NCBI RefSeq assembly: GCF_005049285.1
Contig: NZ_SOSC01000003.1
Span: 310,001-374,000 of the forward strand
Source: Halorientalis salina
GTDB taxonomy: Archaea > Halobacteriota > Halobacteria > Halobacteriales > Haloarculaceae
Direction of reading: 5' to 3'
DNA: 64,000 nucleotides
Positions 25,343-33,631 of this stretch are shown here, piece by piece; position 1 is the first letter of the stretch; each line of letters begins with the position of its first letter. Under the pieces are notes generated by a model. It searched no databases. It had not been told where the DNA came from and was given only the letters and a program-made list of their open reading frames with translations. The position numbers were made by a program, and so were the translations under genes.

Positions 25343-25879
25343 ATGGAGTCCGAGACACGTTCGCCGGCCCGAGAGAAGTACCGGGAGGCACAGTTCTTCT
25401 GCCGGAAACTCGAACGATCCGACGACGGGCTGGGCCACGTGCGCAGCCACACCGACAAAGACGAGTTCCGCTTTTACTTCAGCGCGTTCTGTAGTGCCGT
25501 CGGCGACCTCCACAGACAGGTCGGGCAGGCGAGCGAGGACGACCCCTCCTTCGAGTCGTGGGCCGACGACGACGACGTCCGGGACCTGCACGCGTTCTTC
25601 CAGGACCGGTGCCACGACGTGGTCGAGGTGGCCACGACACGGCAGGAATCGGCCGGGGAAACGGACAGGATCGGAACGACGACGCGTGAACCCATCGCTT
25701 CGGGCACCCTGCGGTACTGTCTCGCCGACGATGCGAGCGTCCCGGACGAGTTGGTTCCCGAAGACGCCGACCGGGCCCCGGCGAGCGACCTGGCGCGAAC
25801 GTACCTCGACCACCTCGACGCCTGGCTCGCCGACCGCGAAGCCCGGGCGGAGGCGAGCGACGCGTCGAGCGCGGAGTGA
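25343..25879 (+). CDS. Hypothetical haloarchaeal protein
   Basis: A 178-residue soluble acidic protein starting MESETRSPAREKYREAQFFCRKLERSDDG. It has helices with Cys in FFCRKLE, SAFCSAVGDL, DRCHDVV and RYCLADD, four single Cys rather than CxxC pairs, and a C-terminal helix LARTYLDHLDAWLADREARAE. It is preceded by about 200 bases that hold no gene. It converges on the peptidase gene at 25884 with 4 bases between. I do not recognise a family; RNA or nucleotide binding is not suggested by any motif. Confidence 0.65.
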   Translation: MESETRSPAREKYREAQFFCRKLERSDDGLGHVRSHTDKDEFRFYFSAFCSAVGDLHRQVGQASEDDPSFESWADDDDVRDLHAFFQDRCHDVVEVATTRQESAGETDRIGTTTREPIASGTLRYCLADDASVPDELVPEDADRAPASDLARTYLDHLDAWLADREARAEASDASSAE

Positions 25880-25883
25880 GCGC

Positions 25884-26702
25884 TCAGGCCGGGTCGATCC
25901 GGACCGTCACGGTCTCCCCGACGGCGAACTCCCGGTCCGGGCAGACGAGTTTCACGCCGAAGCCCTCCCTGGCGAGGAACAGCGAGAGCCCGGTGATGGG
26001 GCGATCGTCGGCGAACACCGTCACGTCGTCCCAGGTCACCGTCCGGTCCGCCACGGTGCCGACGCGCTGGCCGGCGACCGAGACGGCCCCGTCCGCACCG
26101 CCGAGCGCGCCGCCGCCCTCGTAGTGTGGGAGGCCGCCGTCGAGGACGCCGTTGCCGGCGTCGACGCCGACGAAGTACTCGCCCGGCGCGGGATGGGCGG
26201 GTGCGTCGAGGACGGCGTACGTCTCGGCGGTCTCGACGACCGTTCCGCGGCCATCCCACGAGCAGGGGCGCACGTCAGCCTCGACCGCGAGCGGGAGCGA
26301 CCCCGAGGCGCGGTACGGGTTGGCCTCGGCCTCGCGAAAGCCCAGGTGGATGTGGTTGTCGACCCAGGGCGCAAAAAAGCCCGAGCGGACGAGCGTCCCG
26401 AGGGAATCGCCGACGGCGACGCTGTCGCCGGCCTCGACCGCCGGGTCGACGTGGAGGAGTCGCGCGACGAACGCATCGGTCTCGACGAGAATTAAGTGGT
26501 CGTGGGGCCCGGCGTAGGGCTTTGGCGGTGCGTCGACGGTCCGGGTGTCGATGACCTCGCCGGCGACCGGGGACGGGGCGGTCCCGTCACCGTCGGGGTA
26601 GAGATCGATCGCACAGCCCGCGTCGTGGGCCGGGTACGGGGAGTTATAGAGCGAGAACCGGGGATAGCGACCGAGCACGTCAGCGCCGAGCGTGACTGCC
26701 AT
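25884..26702 (-). CDS. M23-like (lysostaphin fold) metallopeptidase-type protein
   Basis: A 272-residue protein. The M23 pattern is visible: HDAGCAIDLYPDGDGTAPSPVAGEVIDTRTV near residue 25, then HDHLILVETDAFVARLLHVDPAVEAGDSVAVGDSLGTLVRSG, and the HxH motif DNHIHLGFRE near residue 140. In bacteria this fold cuts peptidoglycan, which archaea lack, so the haloarchaeal members probably act on other substrates or only bind. No signal peptide is present, so it is likely cytoplasmic. ATG 26702 gives MAVTLGADVLGRYPRFSLYN; the longer frame overlaps the ligase gene. Confidence 0.8.
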   Translation of the reverse strand: MAVTLGADVLGRYPRFSLYNSPYPAHDAGCAIDLYPDGDGTAPSPVAGEVIDTRTVDAPPKPYAGPHDHLILVETDAFVARLLHVDPAVEAGDSVAVGDSLGTLVRSGFFAPWVDNHIHLGFREAEANPYRASGSLPLAVEADVRPCSWDGRGTVVETAETYAVLDAPAHPAPGEYFVGVDAGNGVLDGGLPHYEGGGALGGADGAVSVAGQRVGTVADRTVTWDDVTVFADDRPITGLSLFLAREGFGVKLVCPDREFAVGETVTVRIDPA

Positions 26703-26813
26703 CGAACGGAGGGAGGGCGAGGACCGGCTTGAACCCCTCGGCCGCGGCTGGTAAGACGGCAGGCAACGGGTGAAAGCCGTCAGACCCTTACTTTCCGGGC
26801 CCCGAAGGAGGGT

Positions 26814-27524
26814 ATGCGCGTGGTTCGGGGTCGCGGTGACGACATCCAGGCCGACAGGGCAGTCACGAAACGGCTGCTCGCGTGGGCCGGCACCGCCGGC
26901 GAGCCGGCGGTCCGCGTCTGGCGACCCCACCGACAGGTCGCGTTCGGTCCCCGCGACGCCCACAGCGACGGCTACGAGCGGGCCCGGGCGGCGGCCACCG
27001 ACCACGACTACGTCCCCCACGAGCGCGATGTCGGCGGCCGCGCCGTCGCCTACACCGGCGACACCATCGCCTTCGCCCGCATCGAACCCACCGACGACGG
27101 CCGGCAGGGCATCGAAGAGCGGTACGCCACTGTCCGCGTCGACGTTCGTGACGCCCTGCAGGAACTGGACGTCGACGCCGAACGCGGCGAACCCGACGAC
27201 TCGTTCTGTCCGGGCAGTTACTCCCTGCAGGCGGCGGACGGCAAGCTCGTGGGGCTCGCCCAGCGCGTCACCGACGACGCAGTCCTGGTGGCCGGTCTCG
27301 TCGTCGTCGACGGCCACGAGGCCATCGCCGACGTGCTGGACCCGGTGTACGACGCGCTCGACGTGCCGTTCGAACCCGAGACGGTCGGCAGTATCGAGCG
27401 CGCCGGCGGCAAGGTCGACCCCGTCGCCATCATCATGCGCCTCGAAGACGCCCTCGTCGGCGACCACCTCGGTACCGTGGAGTGGGTCGACGATCTGGCG
27501 ACCGTCGAGTGGTCTGGAGAGTGA
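26814..27524 (+). CDS. Lipoate/octanoate-protein ligase family protein
   Basis: A 236-residue protein of the LplA/LipB/BirA ligase fold. VRVWRPHRQVAFGPRDAHSDGYERA matches the RwxP..vv.G..q segment, RDVGGRAVAYTGDTIAFARIEP the RR.sGGgavyHdpg motif, and CPGSYSLQAADGKLVGLAQRVT the KiaG motif. It should transfer lipoate or octanoate to 2-oxoacid dehydrogenase or glycine cleavage proteins, though no acceptor protein is encoded nearby. ATG 26814 is 112 bases past the divergent peptidase start, so the two genes share a promoter region. Confidence 0.85.
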   Translation: MRVVRGRGDDIQADRAVTKRLLAWAGTAGEPAVRVWRPHRQVAFGPRDAHSDGYERARAAATDHDYVPHERDVGGRAVAYTGDTIAFARIEPTDDGRQGIEERYATVRVDVRDALQELDVDAERGEPDDSFCPGSYSLQAADGKLVGLAQRVTDDAVLVAGLVVVDGHEAIADVLDPVYDALDVPFEPETVGSIERAGGKVDPVAIIMRLEDALVGDHLGTVEWVDDLATVEWSGE

Positions 27525-27584
27525 CACTGTTCGGCGAGTAACACCGTCCGCGAGATTTACCACCCACCCGCCCGGAGGGGGCGT

Positions 27585-28997
27585 ATGCTCATTCGGAACG
27601 CGACGCTTCCGGACGGACGGGAGCGGGATATTCTCATCGAGGGGGAAACCATCGCGAAAATCGGCGAGGACATCGAGATGCCCGATTCGGCCGACGAGCG
27701 GTTCGTCGACGCCGACGGGAAGCGCCTCATGCCCGGGATGATCGACACCCACGTCCACTTCCGGGAACCCGGCTACTCCCATAAGGAAACCTGGGAGACC
27801 GGCAGCAAAGCCGCCGCGGCGGGCGGCGTGACGACCGTCGTCGACCAGCCCAACACCGACCCGCCGACCATCGACGGGCCGGCCTTCGACGAGAAGGCCG
27901 ATCTGGCCGAGCAGTCGCTCGTCGACTTCGGTATCAACGGCGGCGTCACCGAGCAGTGGGTACCCAGCGCCCTGCTCGAACGGCCGATGTTCGCGCTAGG
28001 CGAGGTCTTCCTCGCGGACTCGACCGGCGACATGGGGATCAGCGTCGAACTGTTCGCCAGCGCGGTCAAGACCGCCGCCCGACAGGACGCCGTCGTCACC
28101 GTCCACGCCGAGGACGCGAGCGAGTTCGAACCCGGCGCGAAAGAACGGGACGACGCCGACGCCTGGAGCGCCTTCCGCACCGCCCGCGCCGAACCCGCGG
28201 CGATCCGCGCGGCCGCCGAGGTCGCCGACCGCCTGGACGCCGACGTACACATCGCCCACACCTCCACACCGGAGGGCATCGACACCGCCGCCGACCACGG
28301 CCTGACCTGCGAGGTGACGCCCCACCACATGTTCCTCTCGCGGAAGGACCTCGACGAGTTGGGCACCCACGGCCGGATGAACCCGCCGCTGCGCCGCGAG
28401 CGACTCCGCCAGAAGGTGTACGACCGGGTCGTCGACGGCACCGTCGACATCGTCGCGACCGACCACGCGCCCCACACCCGCGAGGAGAAAGACGCCAGCA
28501 TCTGGGACGCCCCCTCCGGCGTGCCCGGCGTCGAGACCGCGCTCCCGCTCCTGCTCGAAGAGGCGCGCCAGGGCAACATCACCTACGAGCGAGTCCGGGA
28601 CCTGACGGCCGCGAACCCCGCCCACATCTTCGACCTGCCGACGAAGGGGGTCATCAAGGAGGGAATGGACGCCGACCTCGTCCTCGTCGACCCCGAGGAC
28701 AGCCAGGCGATCCGCGGCGAGGACAGCCACTCGAAATGCGACTGGACGCCGTTCGAGGGGAAACAGGGGGTGTTCCCGGAGCTAACGATGGTCCGCGGGA
28801 CCGTCGTCTACGAGCGATACGGCCCCGAGACGCTGATTCTGAAAAGCGAGACCGGCGAGACCGAGTCCGAGACCTTCGGCGATCCGGTCGGGACGAACGT
28901 CCGAACCATCGAGCGCACGCCCGGTGAGGCCGACACTGACGACGCCGCCTCGGGCGTGTCTGCGGCGACCGGCGAATCCGACCAGGCCGACGAGTAG
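27585..28997 (+). CDS. pyrC: Dihydroorotase
   Basis: A 470-residue amidohydrolase of pyrimidine synthesis that closes carbamoyl-aspartate to dihydroorotate. Zinc ligands and motifs are DTHVHFREPGYSHKETWETGSKAAAAGGVTTVVDQPN, VHAEDAS, DVHIAHTSTPEGI, VTPHHMFL and VATDHAPHT. The final LTMVRGTVVYERYG is the usual closing beta element; the last ~40 residues form an acidic tail with no family match. Orientation follows the ligase gene with a 60-base gap. Type I (class of bacillar PyrC) features distinguish it from allantoinase. Confidence 0.94.
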   Translation: MLIRNATLPDGRERDILIEGETIAKIGEDIEMPDSADERFVDADGKRLMPGMIDTHVHFREPGYSHKETWETGSKAAAAGGVTTVVDQPNTDPPTIDGPAFDEKADLAEQSLVDFGINGGVTEQWVPSALLERPMFALGEVFLADSTGDMGISVELFASAVKTAARQDAVVTVHAEDASEFEPGAKERDDADAWSAFRTARAEPAAIRAAAEVADRLDADVHIAHTSTPEGIDTAADHGLTCEVTPHHMFLSRKDLDELGTHGRMNPPLRRERLRQKVYDRVVDGTVDIVATDHAPHTREEKDASIWDAPSGVPGVETALPLLLEEARQGNITYERVRDLTAANPAHIFDLPTKGVIKEGMDADLVLVDPEDSQAIRGEDSHSKCDWTPFEGKQGVFPELTMVRGTVVYERYGPETLILKSETGETESETFGDPVGTNVRTIERTPGEADTDDAASGVSAATGESDQADE

Positions 28998-29086
28998 CCA
29001 CCGAGCGGTACCGAAACGTTCGCTTACGCCTTACAGGTCGCCCTCTTCGCTCCATAACTAACGGGACGGCGCGAGGACTGGGACTG

Positions 29087-29881
29087 ATGGTGCGACACTT
29101 GCCGGCGACGCTCTGGTGTAGCGCCAAACACTACGTCCTGCGCCAGCGCGAGCGACCGACCGGTCCCGCCAACGAGGACGCGTTCGCGGAGATACTCGAC
29201 GAGTACGACGAGGACGAGGCGTTCGTCCACGTCGGGTTGAGCGACGTGAGTTCGGCCTTCGAGGGCAATCCCTACGAGTTCGTCCTCGATCACCTGGACG
29301 AGCGGTTCGACTCGATACTCACGCCGGCGTTCACCCAGTCGTTCCGTGACTCCGGGTACTTCCACCGCCAGGAATCGGAACCGGAACTCGGGGCCTTCGC
29401 GAGCCTGGCTTTCGAGGACGCCGACTACCGGACGGCCGACCCGCTCCACTCCATCCAGGTGCTCGGCGACTACCGCTTCGAGGACTGCAACCACCGGGAC
29501 ACGTTCGGCCCCGAGGGGTGTTACGCCGAACTCGACGCCGACGACGTCCGCATCATAAACGTCGGGACGCGCTGGCTCGTCAGCACGCAACTCCACTACG
29601 TCGAGCGCCACACGGACGTTCCCTACGTCGACCGCGTCGACGTGGAGGGGACGGTCCACCACGGCGGCGGCGACCGCGAGTACGTCGCACAGACCAGTTA
29701 CGACAAGAACAACTACGTCTACTACTGGAACCGGCTGAAGATCATGCGCGACCTGCTGGCCGACGGCGTCCTCGACCACTACGACCTGAACGGGCTGACG
29801 GTCATCGCCGTCTCCGCCAGGGACCTCCGGACCGCACTGGAGTCCCGGATCGAAGACGACCCCTACTACATGGTCCGGTGA
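29087..29881 (+). CDS. Aminoglycoside N3-acetyltransferase (AAC(3)) fold protein
   Basis: A 264-residue protein. The pattern AFVHVGLSDVSSAFEGNPYEFVLDHLDERFDSILTPAFTQSFRDSGYFH, LGAFASLAFEDADYRTADPLHSIQVLGDYRF matches the Antibiotic_NAT family: a strand HVGLS..., a catalytic-type His/Asp in RTADPLHSI and a glycine loop. Family members acetylate aminoglycosides or sugar amines from acetyl-CoA; in archaea the natural substrate is probably a glycan or cell-surface sugar. The C-terminal third (DKNNYVYYWNRLKIMRDLLADG) is longer than in AAC(3). Confidence is moderate. Confidence 0.6.
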   Translation: MVRHLPATLWCSAKHYVLRQRERPTGPANEDAFAEILDEYDEDEAFVHVGLSDVSSAFEGNPYEFVLDHLDERFDSILTPAFTQSFRDSGYFHRQESEPELGAFASLAFEDADYRTADPLHSIQVLGDYRFEDCNHRDTFGPEGCYAELDADDVRIINVGTRWLVSTQLHYVERHTDVPYVDRVDVEGTVHHGGGDREYVAQTSYDKNNYVYYWNRLKIMRDLLADGVLDHYDLNGLTVIAVSARDLRTALESRIEDDPYYMVR

Positions 29882-29885
29882 CGTC

Positions 29886-30275
29886 TCAGACTACCCGCTC
29901 GCGCGCCTGGCGGAGTCGTTTCTCGGGAATGGGTCTCAGGATGCCGTAGACGAAACGGTACCCCAGCAGACCGAGGCCGGCACCGACGAAGACGGCCAGA
30001 ACCCACGGCACGGTCCCGGGATCGGCGAGCACGAGAACGAAGACGAGCGTAAAGGGGACGGCGACGAGCAGGGCGATGATCACCGGTTCGCTCGCGACGC
30101 CCGCGAAGGCGTCCCGCTCGGAGAGGTACAGCAGCAACGCAACGACGAGACCGCTGACGAGGGCGAGGAGCACGTCTAGCCAGCCGACCGCCCCATCGAA
30201 GGACAGTCCGGCCACAACGACCGGTGAGAGACCGATTACCGTATCGCCCACCAGTACCTTCCGCTCGGGAGTCAT
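29886..30275 (-). CDS. Four-helix membrane protein, unknown function
   Basis: A 129-residue protein starting MTPERKVLVGDTVIGLSPVVVAGLSFDG. Hydrophobic helices are at about 12-30, 34-50, 64-83 and 87-110, and the C-terminus is basic (PEKRLRQARERVV), placing it inside by the positive-inside rule. There is no recognised motif. The stop is 4 bases from the convergent AAC(3)-like gene. Its promoter lies in the short gap before the gene at 30342, whose 3' end faces it. Confidence 0.7.
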   Translation of the reverse strand: MTPERKVLVGDTVIGLSPVVVAGLSFDGAVGWLDVLLALVSGLVVALLLYLSERDAFAGVASEPVIIALLVAVPFTLVFVLVLADPGTVPWVLAVFVGAGLGLLGYRFVYGILRPIPEKRLRQARERVV

Positions 30276-30341
30276 CGGTCGAGAGTCTACGGGCCACCGA
30301 CTCGGGTGTTTCGGTCCTCGACGATCGGGAAGAGAAAAGCG

Positions 30342-31019
30342 CTAGTCGTCGGCTTCGGCGGTCGTGTTGCTCCCGTGGTCGTCCTCACCGTCGAGTTCGC
30401 CGCCGCAGTGGGGACACTCGTCGTGTCGCAGGGCGGCGCTGTGTTCCCGGACCTCGCGCATGACCTCAGAGATGCGGTCCTCGGCGTCGAGTTCCTCCTC
30501 GACGGAGAGTTCGACGCCCTCGACCTCCAGGAGGAACTTCGCGACCTCGGTGGCCTCGTACATCACGTCGTCGAGTTCCTCGGCGGTGAAGAAATCGCAC
30601 ATCGCGCCGTAGAGGAACGTCGCCCCGGCCTGCCGGACTTTCTCCTCGAAGGAGGCCCGGGCCTGGTTGACCGCCTGGGGCGAGTACGTATCGGTCATGA
30701 AGGGGACGAGTTCGGGCAGGTTCTCGCCGATCTTGGTCATCTCGACGCCGGTCTCGGTGCGGAAATCGGCACAGAGGCGGGCGATGGCCCACTCGCGGGC
30801 GGTGATGTAGGTGCGATCCCGGAGGAACTCGTTGGCGCGGTCGTACGTGCCGCCCTCGATCTTCTTGAAGCGGTCGTACTTGCGTACCTCTTCCGGAACG
30901 TCGGCGTCGCCGACCTGTGGGTCGTCGGCGGCGGTGGCGTCGCTGTCGACGGGTCCGTCGCCGTCGTCGTCCGGCGCGTCCGCAGGGTCGTCCGTCTCCG
31001 ACACCGGGGGATCGGGCAT
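30342..31019 (-). CDS. Haloarchaeal conserved protein with C-terminal zinc knuckle (DUF5806-like)
   Basis: A 225-residue protein. The first 45 residues are Asp/Ala-rich and disordered. The core reads VRKYDRFKKIEGGTYDRANEFLRDRTYITAREWAIARLCADFRTETGVEMTKIGENLPELVPFMTDTYSPQAVNQARASFEEKVRQAGATFLYGAMCDFFTAEELD, which is all helical, and the tail carries CPHCGG near residue 207. From memory this is one of the domain-of-unknown-function families restricted to haloarchaea (DUF5806). EWAIARLCADF is HTH-like, so DNA binding is possible. The ATG at 31019 (MPDPPVSE) is one of two, three codons apart. Confidence 0.7.
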   Translation of the reverse strand: MPDPPVSETDDPADAPDDDGDGPVDSDATAADDPQVGDADVPEEVRKYDRFKKIEGGTYDRANEFLRDRTYITAREWAIARLCADFRTETGVEMTKIGENLPELVPFMTDTYSPQAVNQARASFEEKVRQAGATFLYGAMCDFFTAEELDDVMYEATEVAKFLLEVEGVELSVEEELDAEDRISEVMREVREHSAALRHDECPHCGGELDGEDDHGSNTTAEADD

Positions 31020-31123
31020 ACAGGGCATCTATCCCGCGGGCGAAAAAGCGTATCGGCGGCGTCTGACGCGCGGCGGACGCGCGGGTGCGTGGGTTTTTGG
31101 TCCGGGCGCGCCAGGACTGTGAT

Positions 31124-31492
31124 ATGAACGTCCTGCTGGGCATCGACGGGAGCGACGTGTCGTTCGAGGCGCTCGACGACACGCTCGCCCGGTCGACCGC
31201 GACCGACGACGACCTCACCATCGCCATCGTCGACCGCGACGAGATCGACCTGCGTCCCGACGAGATCGAAGCGACCGTCCGCGACCACCTGACCGAGGCA
31301 GACATCGACGCTCAGGTCCGCCAGCTGGCCGGGCACCCGGGCAGTCGACTGGTCGAGGTCGCCGACAGCGAAGGGTTCGATCGACTCGTCATCCCCGGCG
31401 GGAAACGGAGCGCGCTCGGGAAGATCAAGCTGGACGAGACCATCGAGTTCGTCCTGCTCAACGCCGAAACCACGGTGACACTGGTCAGATGA
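31124..31492 (+). CDS. UspA-fold small protein
   Basis: A 122-residue protein starting MNVLLGIDGSDVSFEALDDTLARS, the opening beta-alpha unit of universal stress proteins. The nucleotide loop usually reading GxRGxxx...GS is modified to IPGGKRSALGKIKLDETIEF, and the closing strand is TTVTLVR. Compared with standard UspA (about 145 residues) it has lost the long helix 3 insertion, so ATP binding is uncertain. It overlaps the acetyltransferase start by 4 bases (ATGA), which points to translational coupling. Confidence 0.85.
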   Translation: MNVLLGIDGSDVSFEALDDTLARSTATDDDLTIAIVDRDEIDLRPDEIEATVRDHLTEADIDAQVRQLAGHPGSRLVEVADSEGFDRLVIPGGKRSALGKIKLDETIEFVLLNAETTVTLVR

Positions 31493-32010
31493 CGGACCGA
31501 TACCCCGACGAGACGGCCGGGGAGTTCCCCCGCCCGCCGGCGACCGTCACCGACAGGGAAGACCGCGAACTCCGGATCCGTACGGCCGACGACGAGGAGG
31601 TCGAATCGCTGGTCGAGATGTACCTCGAATTCGACCCGGCCGACCGCGCTCAGGGGATCCCGCCGGTCCGCGAGGACCAGATCCGGACCTGGCTCGACAA
31701 CCTGTTCGAGCCGGACTGTCTGAATATCGTAGCGCGCCACGACGGGGAACCGATCGGCCACGCGACGCTCGTCCCGGACGTCGACGACAGCTACGAACTG
31801 GCCATCTTCGTCCTCGGGGAGTACCAGGGCGCGGGCATCGGGACGGAACTGCTCGAACGACTGCTCGGGTACGCACAGGACGAGGACGTCGAGCGGGTCT
31901 GGTTGTCCGTCGAGCGGTGGAACGACCCCGCCATTGCGCTCTACGAGAAAGTCGGCTTCGAGATGAGCAGTACCGAGAGCTTCGAGTTGGAGATGGGGAT
32001 CAGACTGTGA
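31489..32010 (+). CDS. GNAT-family N-acetyltransferase
   Basis: A 173-residue acetyltransferase. Residues about 24-60 form the first strand-helix unit (LRIRTADDEEVESLVEMYLEFD), the acetyl-CoA pyrophosphate loop is GEYQGAGIGTELLERLLGYAQ (Q/RxxGxG/A) near residue 110, and the closing NDPAIALYEKVGFEMSS is a classical GNAT motif B. The N-terminal 20 residues are Pro-rich. It is translated coupled to the UspA-like gene. The acceptor substrate is unknown. Confidence 0.9.
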   Translation: MTDRYPDETAGEFPRPPATVTDREDRELRIRTADDEEVESLVEMYLEFDPADRAQGIPPVREDQIRTWLDNLFEPDCLNIVARHDGEPIGHATLVPDVDDSYELAIFVLGEYQGAGIGTELLERLLGYAQDEDVERVWLSVERWNDPAIALYEKVGFEMSSTESFELEMGIRL

Positions 32011-32017
32011 TCACTGC

Positions 32018-32212
32018 CTAGATCGGTCCCAGACCGACTGCACCCAGCAGCCAGAGTGCGAGCACGACGACAGCGACCGCGATGGTGATGCGCCACGCCA
32101 GCGCCAGCACGACGCGACCGACTACCAGCGCGAGCACCACGACGGCCAGCGTCACGAGAACCATCGGCGGGGCCATCAGCGCCCCGAGGGCGAGTACCGA
32201 TGGACTAGGCAT
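32018..32212 (-). CDS. Very short two-helix membrane protein
   Basis: A 64-residue protein, MPSPSVLALGALMAPPMVL then two hydrophobic helices up to the C-terminal GAVGLGPI, with a single short loop (GRVVLALAWR) between. The ATG overlaps the stop of the DUF4382 lipoprotein gene by 8 bases, a coupled arrangement, which is the best evidence that it is real. It may serve as a membrane partner of that protein. No conserved motif is visible. Confidence 0.6.
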   Translation of the reverse strand: MPSPSVLALGALMAPPMVLVTLAVVVLALVVGRVVLALAWRITIAVAVVVLALWLLGAVGLGPI

Positions 32213-32858
32213 CGTCCCCGTTCGTGTCCTCGTACTCGACGCGAGTCCCCTTCGCGACGGGTTGGAGGAGGTACCGCCCGGTACGTCCGCGACGAACCGG
32301 CGTGAAGTCCCCGACGAAGGTGGTCGTCTGGTCCTCGCGGATCTCGAAGCGAGTCTTGAACTGTAGCGGTGCGTTCCCGGGCGTCTCGACCGTGGCCTCG
32401 CCACCGTCGGCCAGCACGCCCTCGACACCGGTGACGTCGAGTTGCAGGAACTCGTACGTCCGGGCTTCGAGTTCGCGCTCGTCGACGAGCTTCGTGTTCC
32501 CGTCCTGCAGTTCCACGAGGTCGGCTTCCTGTGGGTCCTCGAACTCGTGGTACTCCCGGCCGTCGCTCTCGTCGACGTCGCCTTCGTCCTGTTGTTCGAC
32601 CTCGTCTTCCCCGTCCGTGTCGGCCGTCCCCTCGGTCGTCGACTCCGTCGTCTCCTCATCACCGCCTGGTTTGAGCCAGATCCCTCGAATCGTGACGACA
32701 CACGACTCGAAGTCGGAAATGTCGCCGGGTTGGTCGGTGACCTGGGTGGCGAGCGTTCCGGTCGCCGCGTCGGCGCTGGAACACCCCGCCAGTCCGACCG
32801 TTCCCGCTGCTGCGATACCTGTCGCTTTCAGATACGTCCGTCTGTTATACTCAGTCAT
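32205..32858 (-). CDS. DUF4382-type lipoprotein with Tat-like signal
   Basis: A 217-residue exported protein. MTEYNRRTYLKATGIAAAGTVGLAGCSS has an RR motif followed by a hydrophobic stretch and a lipobox, i.e. a Tat lipoprotein signal usual in haloarchaea. The mature part fits the DUF4382 pattern: TGTLATQVTDQPGDISDFESCVVTIRGIWL, an acidic insert rich in Glu/Asp/Thr (residues about 65-105), VELQDGNTKLVDERELEARTYEFLQLDVTGVEGVL and a beta-rich C-terminal part. DUF4382 is an immunoglobulin-like or prealbumin-like fold of unknown function. The upstream region carries motifs shared with the gene at 19318. Confidence 0.8.
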   Translation of the reverse strand: MTEYNRRTYLKATGIAAAGTVGLAGCSSADAATGTLATQVTDQPGDISDFESCVVTIRGIWLKPGGDEETTESTTEGTADTDGEDEVEQQDEGDVDESDGREYHEFEDPQEADLVELQDGNTKLVDERELEARTYEFLQLDVTGVEGVLADGGEATVETPGNAPLQFKTRFEIREDQTTTFVGDFTPVRRGRTGRYLLQPVAKGTRVEYEDTNGDDA

Positions 32859-33000
32859 TGTTTCGAATTACTGCATGTTGGTATGCGATCAGTTCATTCG
32901 GCTGTCGTAAATGCGCTCTCGGTGCGTGCATCACAGTTGGGTCTCAGCTGGCAGGCACTTAACCCCGGGACTCGATAACGCCAGATACAGCCGTGTAAAT

Positions 33001-33037
33001 GCCAATTAACCCCAATGCAACCGGATTAAGGCGAATT
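33001..33037 (-). promoter_or_regulatory. Motif cluster upstream of the DUF4382 lipoprotein
   Basis: GCCAATTAA (33001-33009), AACCGGATTAA (33019-33029) and AAGGCGAATT (33028-33037) lie together 143-180 bases before the minus-strand gene starting at 32858. The only gene served by this intergenic stretch is that lipoprotein, as the other side is the 3' end of a UspA gene. The same words occur at 19861-19930 ahead of another secreted-protein gene. Both are therefore candidate operators for one regulator. Confidence 0.5.
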
Positions 33038-33086
33038 GCCGAACGGGGGCACCGGCCGAGACGGGCTGTCGGAAGCACCTCTGTCA

Positions 33087-33536
33087 CTACACCGACAGGA
33101 CGGGCTGGCTGGCGTACATGAGGACGTACTCGGCGGCCTTCCCGAGGACGTCCTCGGGGTCGCCCGAGACGGGCTCCCGCGGGACGACGAGGAAGTCGGC
33201 ATCGATCTCCTCAGCAGTGTCGAGGACGACGCTCCCGGGATGGTGTGTGAGCTGCGAGGGCATGAACCCGAGCGCCTCCGAGTGGGTCATCGGGACCCCG
33301 TCGTCGGCGCTCAGCCCTTCGACGATCTGCATGAACTCGGCGGTCTCGGCGGCGACGGTGTCGGTCTCGATCTCGCCGGCGTGGAGGCTCCGCGCGACGG
33401 CTTCGTCGAGTACGTACAGCGCGTGGACGGCAGCGTCGTATCGCCTGGCGATGGCAACCGCGTACTCGGCGGCCTCGAGGGACTCGTCGCTCCCGTCGAG
33501 CGGGACGAGAACGCGGTCGATGTCGACAGCGGGCAT
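33087..33536 (-). CDS. Universal stress protein (UspA family)
   Basis: A 149-residue protein from ATG 33536 (MPAVDIDRVLVPLDGSDESLEAAEYAVAIARRYDAAVHALYVLDEAV). The fold is standard UspA up to the C-terminal sheet, but the ATP loop GxxGxxxxGS is not clear: LVVPREPVSGDPEDVLGKAAEYVLMYASQPVLSV has VSGDPEDVLGKAA instead. It probably belongs to the non-ATP-binding type. It is divergent from the next UspA gene at 33632, so the two stress proteins share about 95 bases of promoter DNA. Confidence 0.88.
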   Translation of the reverse strand: MPAVDIDRVLVPLDGSDESLEAAEYAVAIARRYDAAVHALYVLDEAVARSLHAGEIETDTVAAETAEFMQIVEGLSADDGVPMTHSEALGFMPSQLTHHPGSVVLDTAEEIDADFLVVPREPVSGDPEDVLGKAAEYVLMYASQPVLSV

Positions 33537-33631
33537 ACACGCCCTCGCGCGGGCAGGGAGAAAAAGCCACCGAGCGGCCCACGTCCGAATCGACGGCGAC
33601 ATTTATACCGACGCGACCGGTAGCCCCAGCC

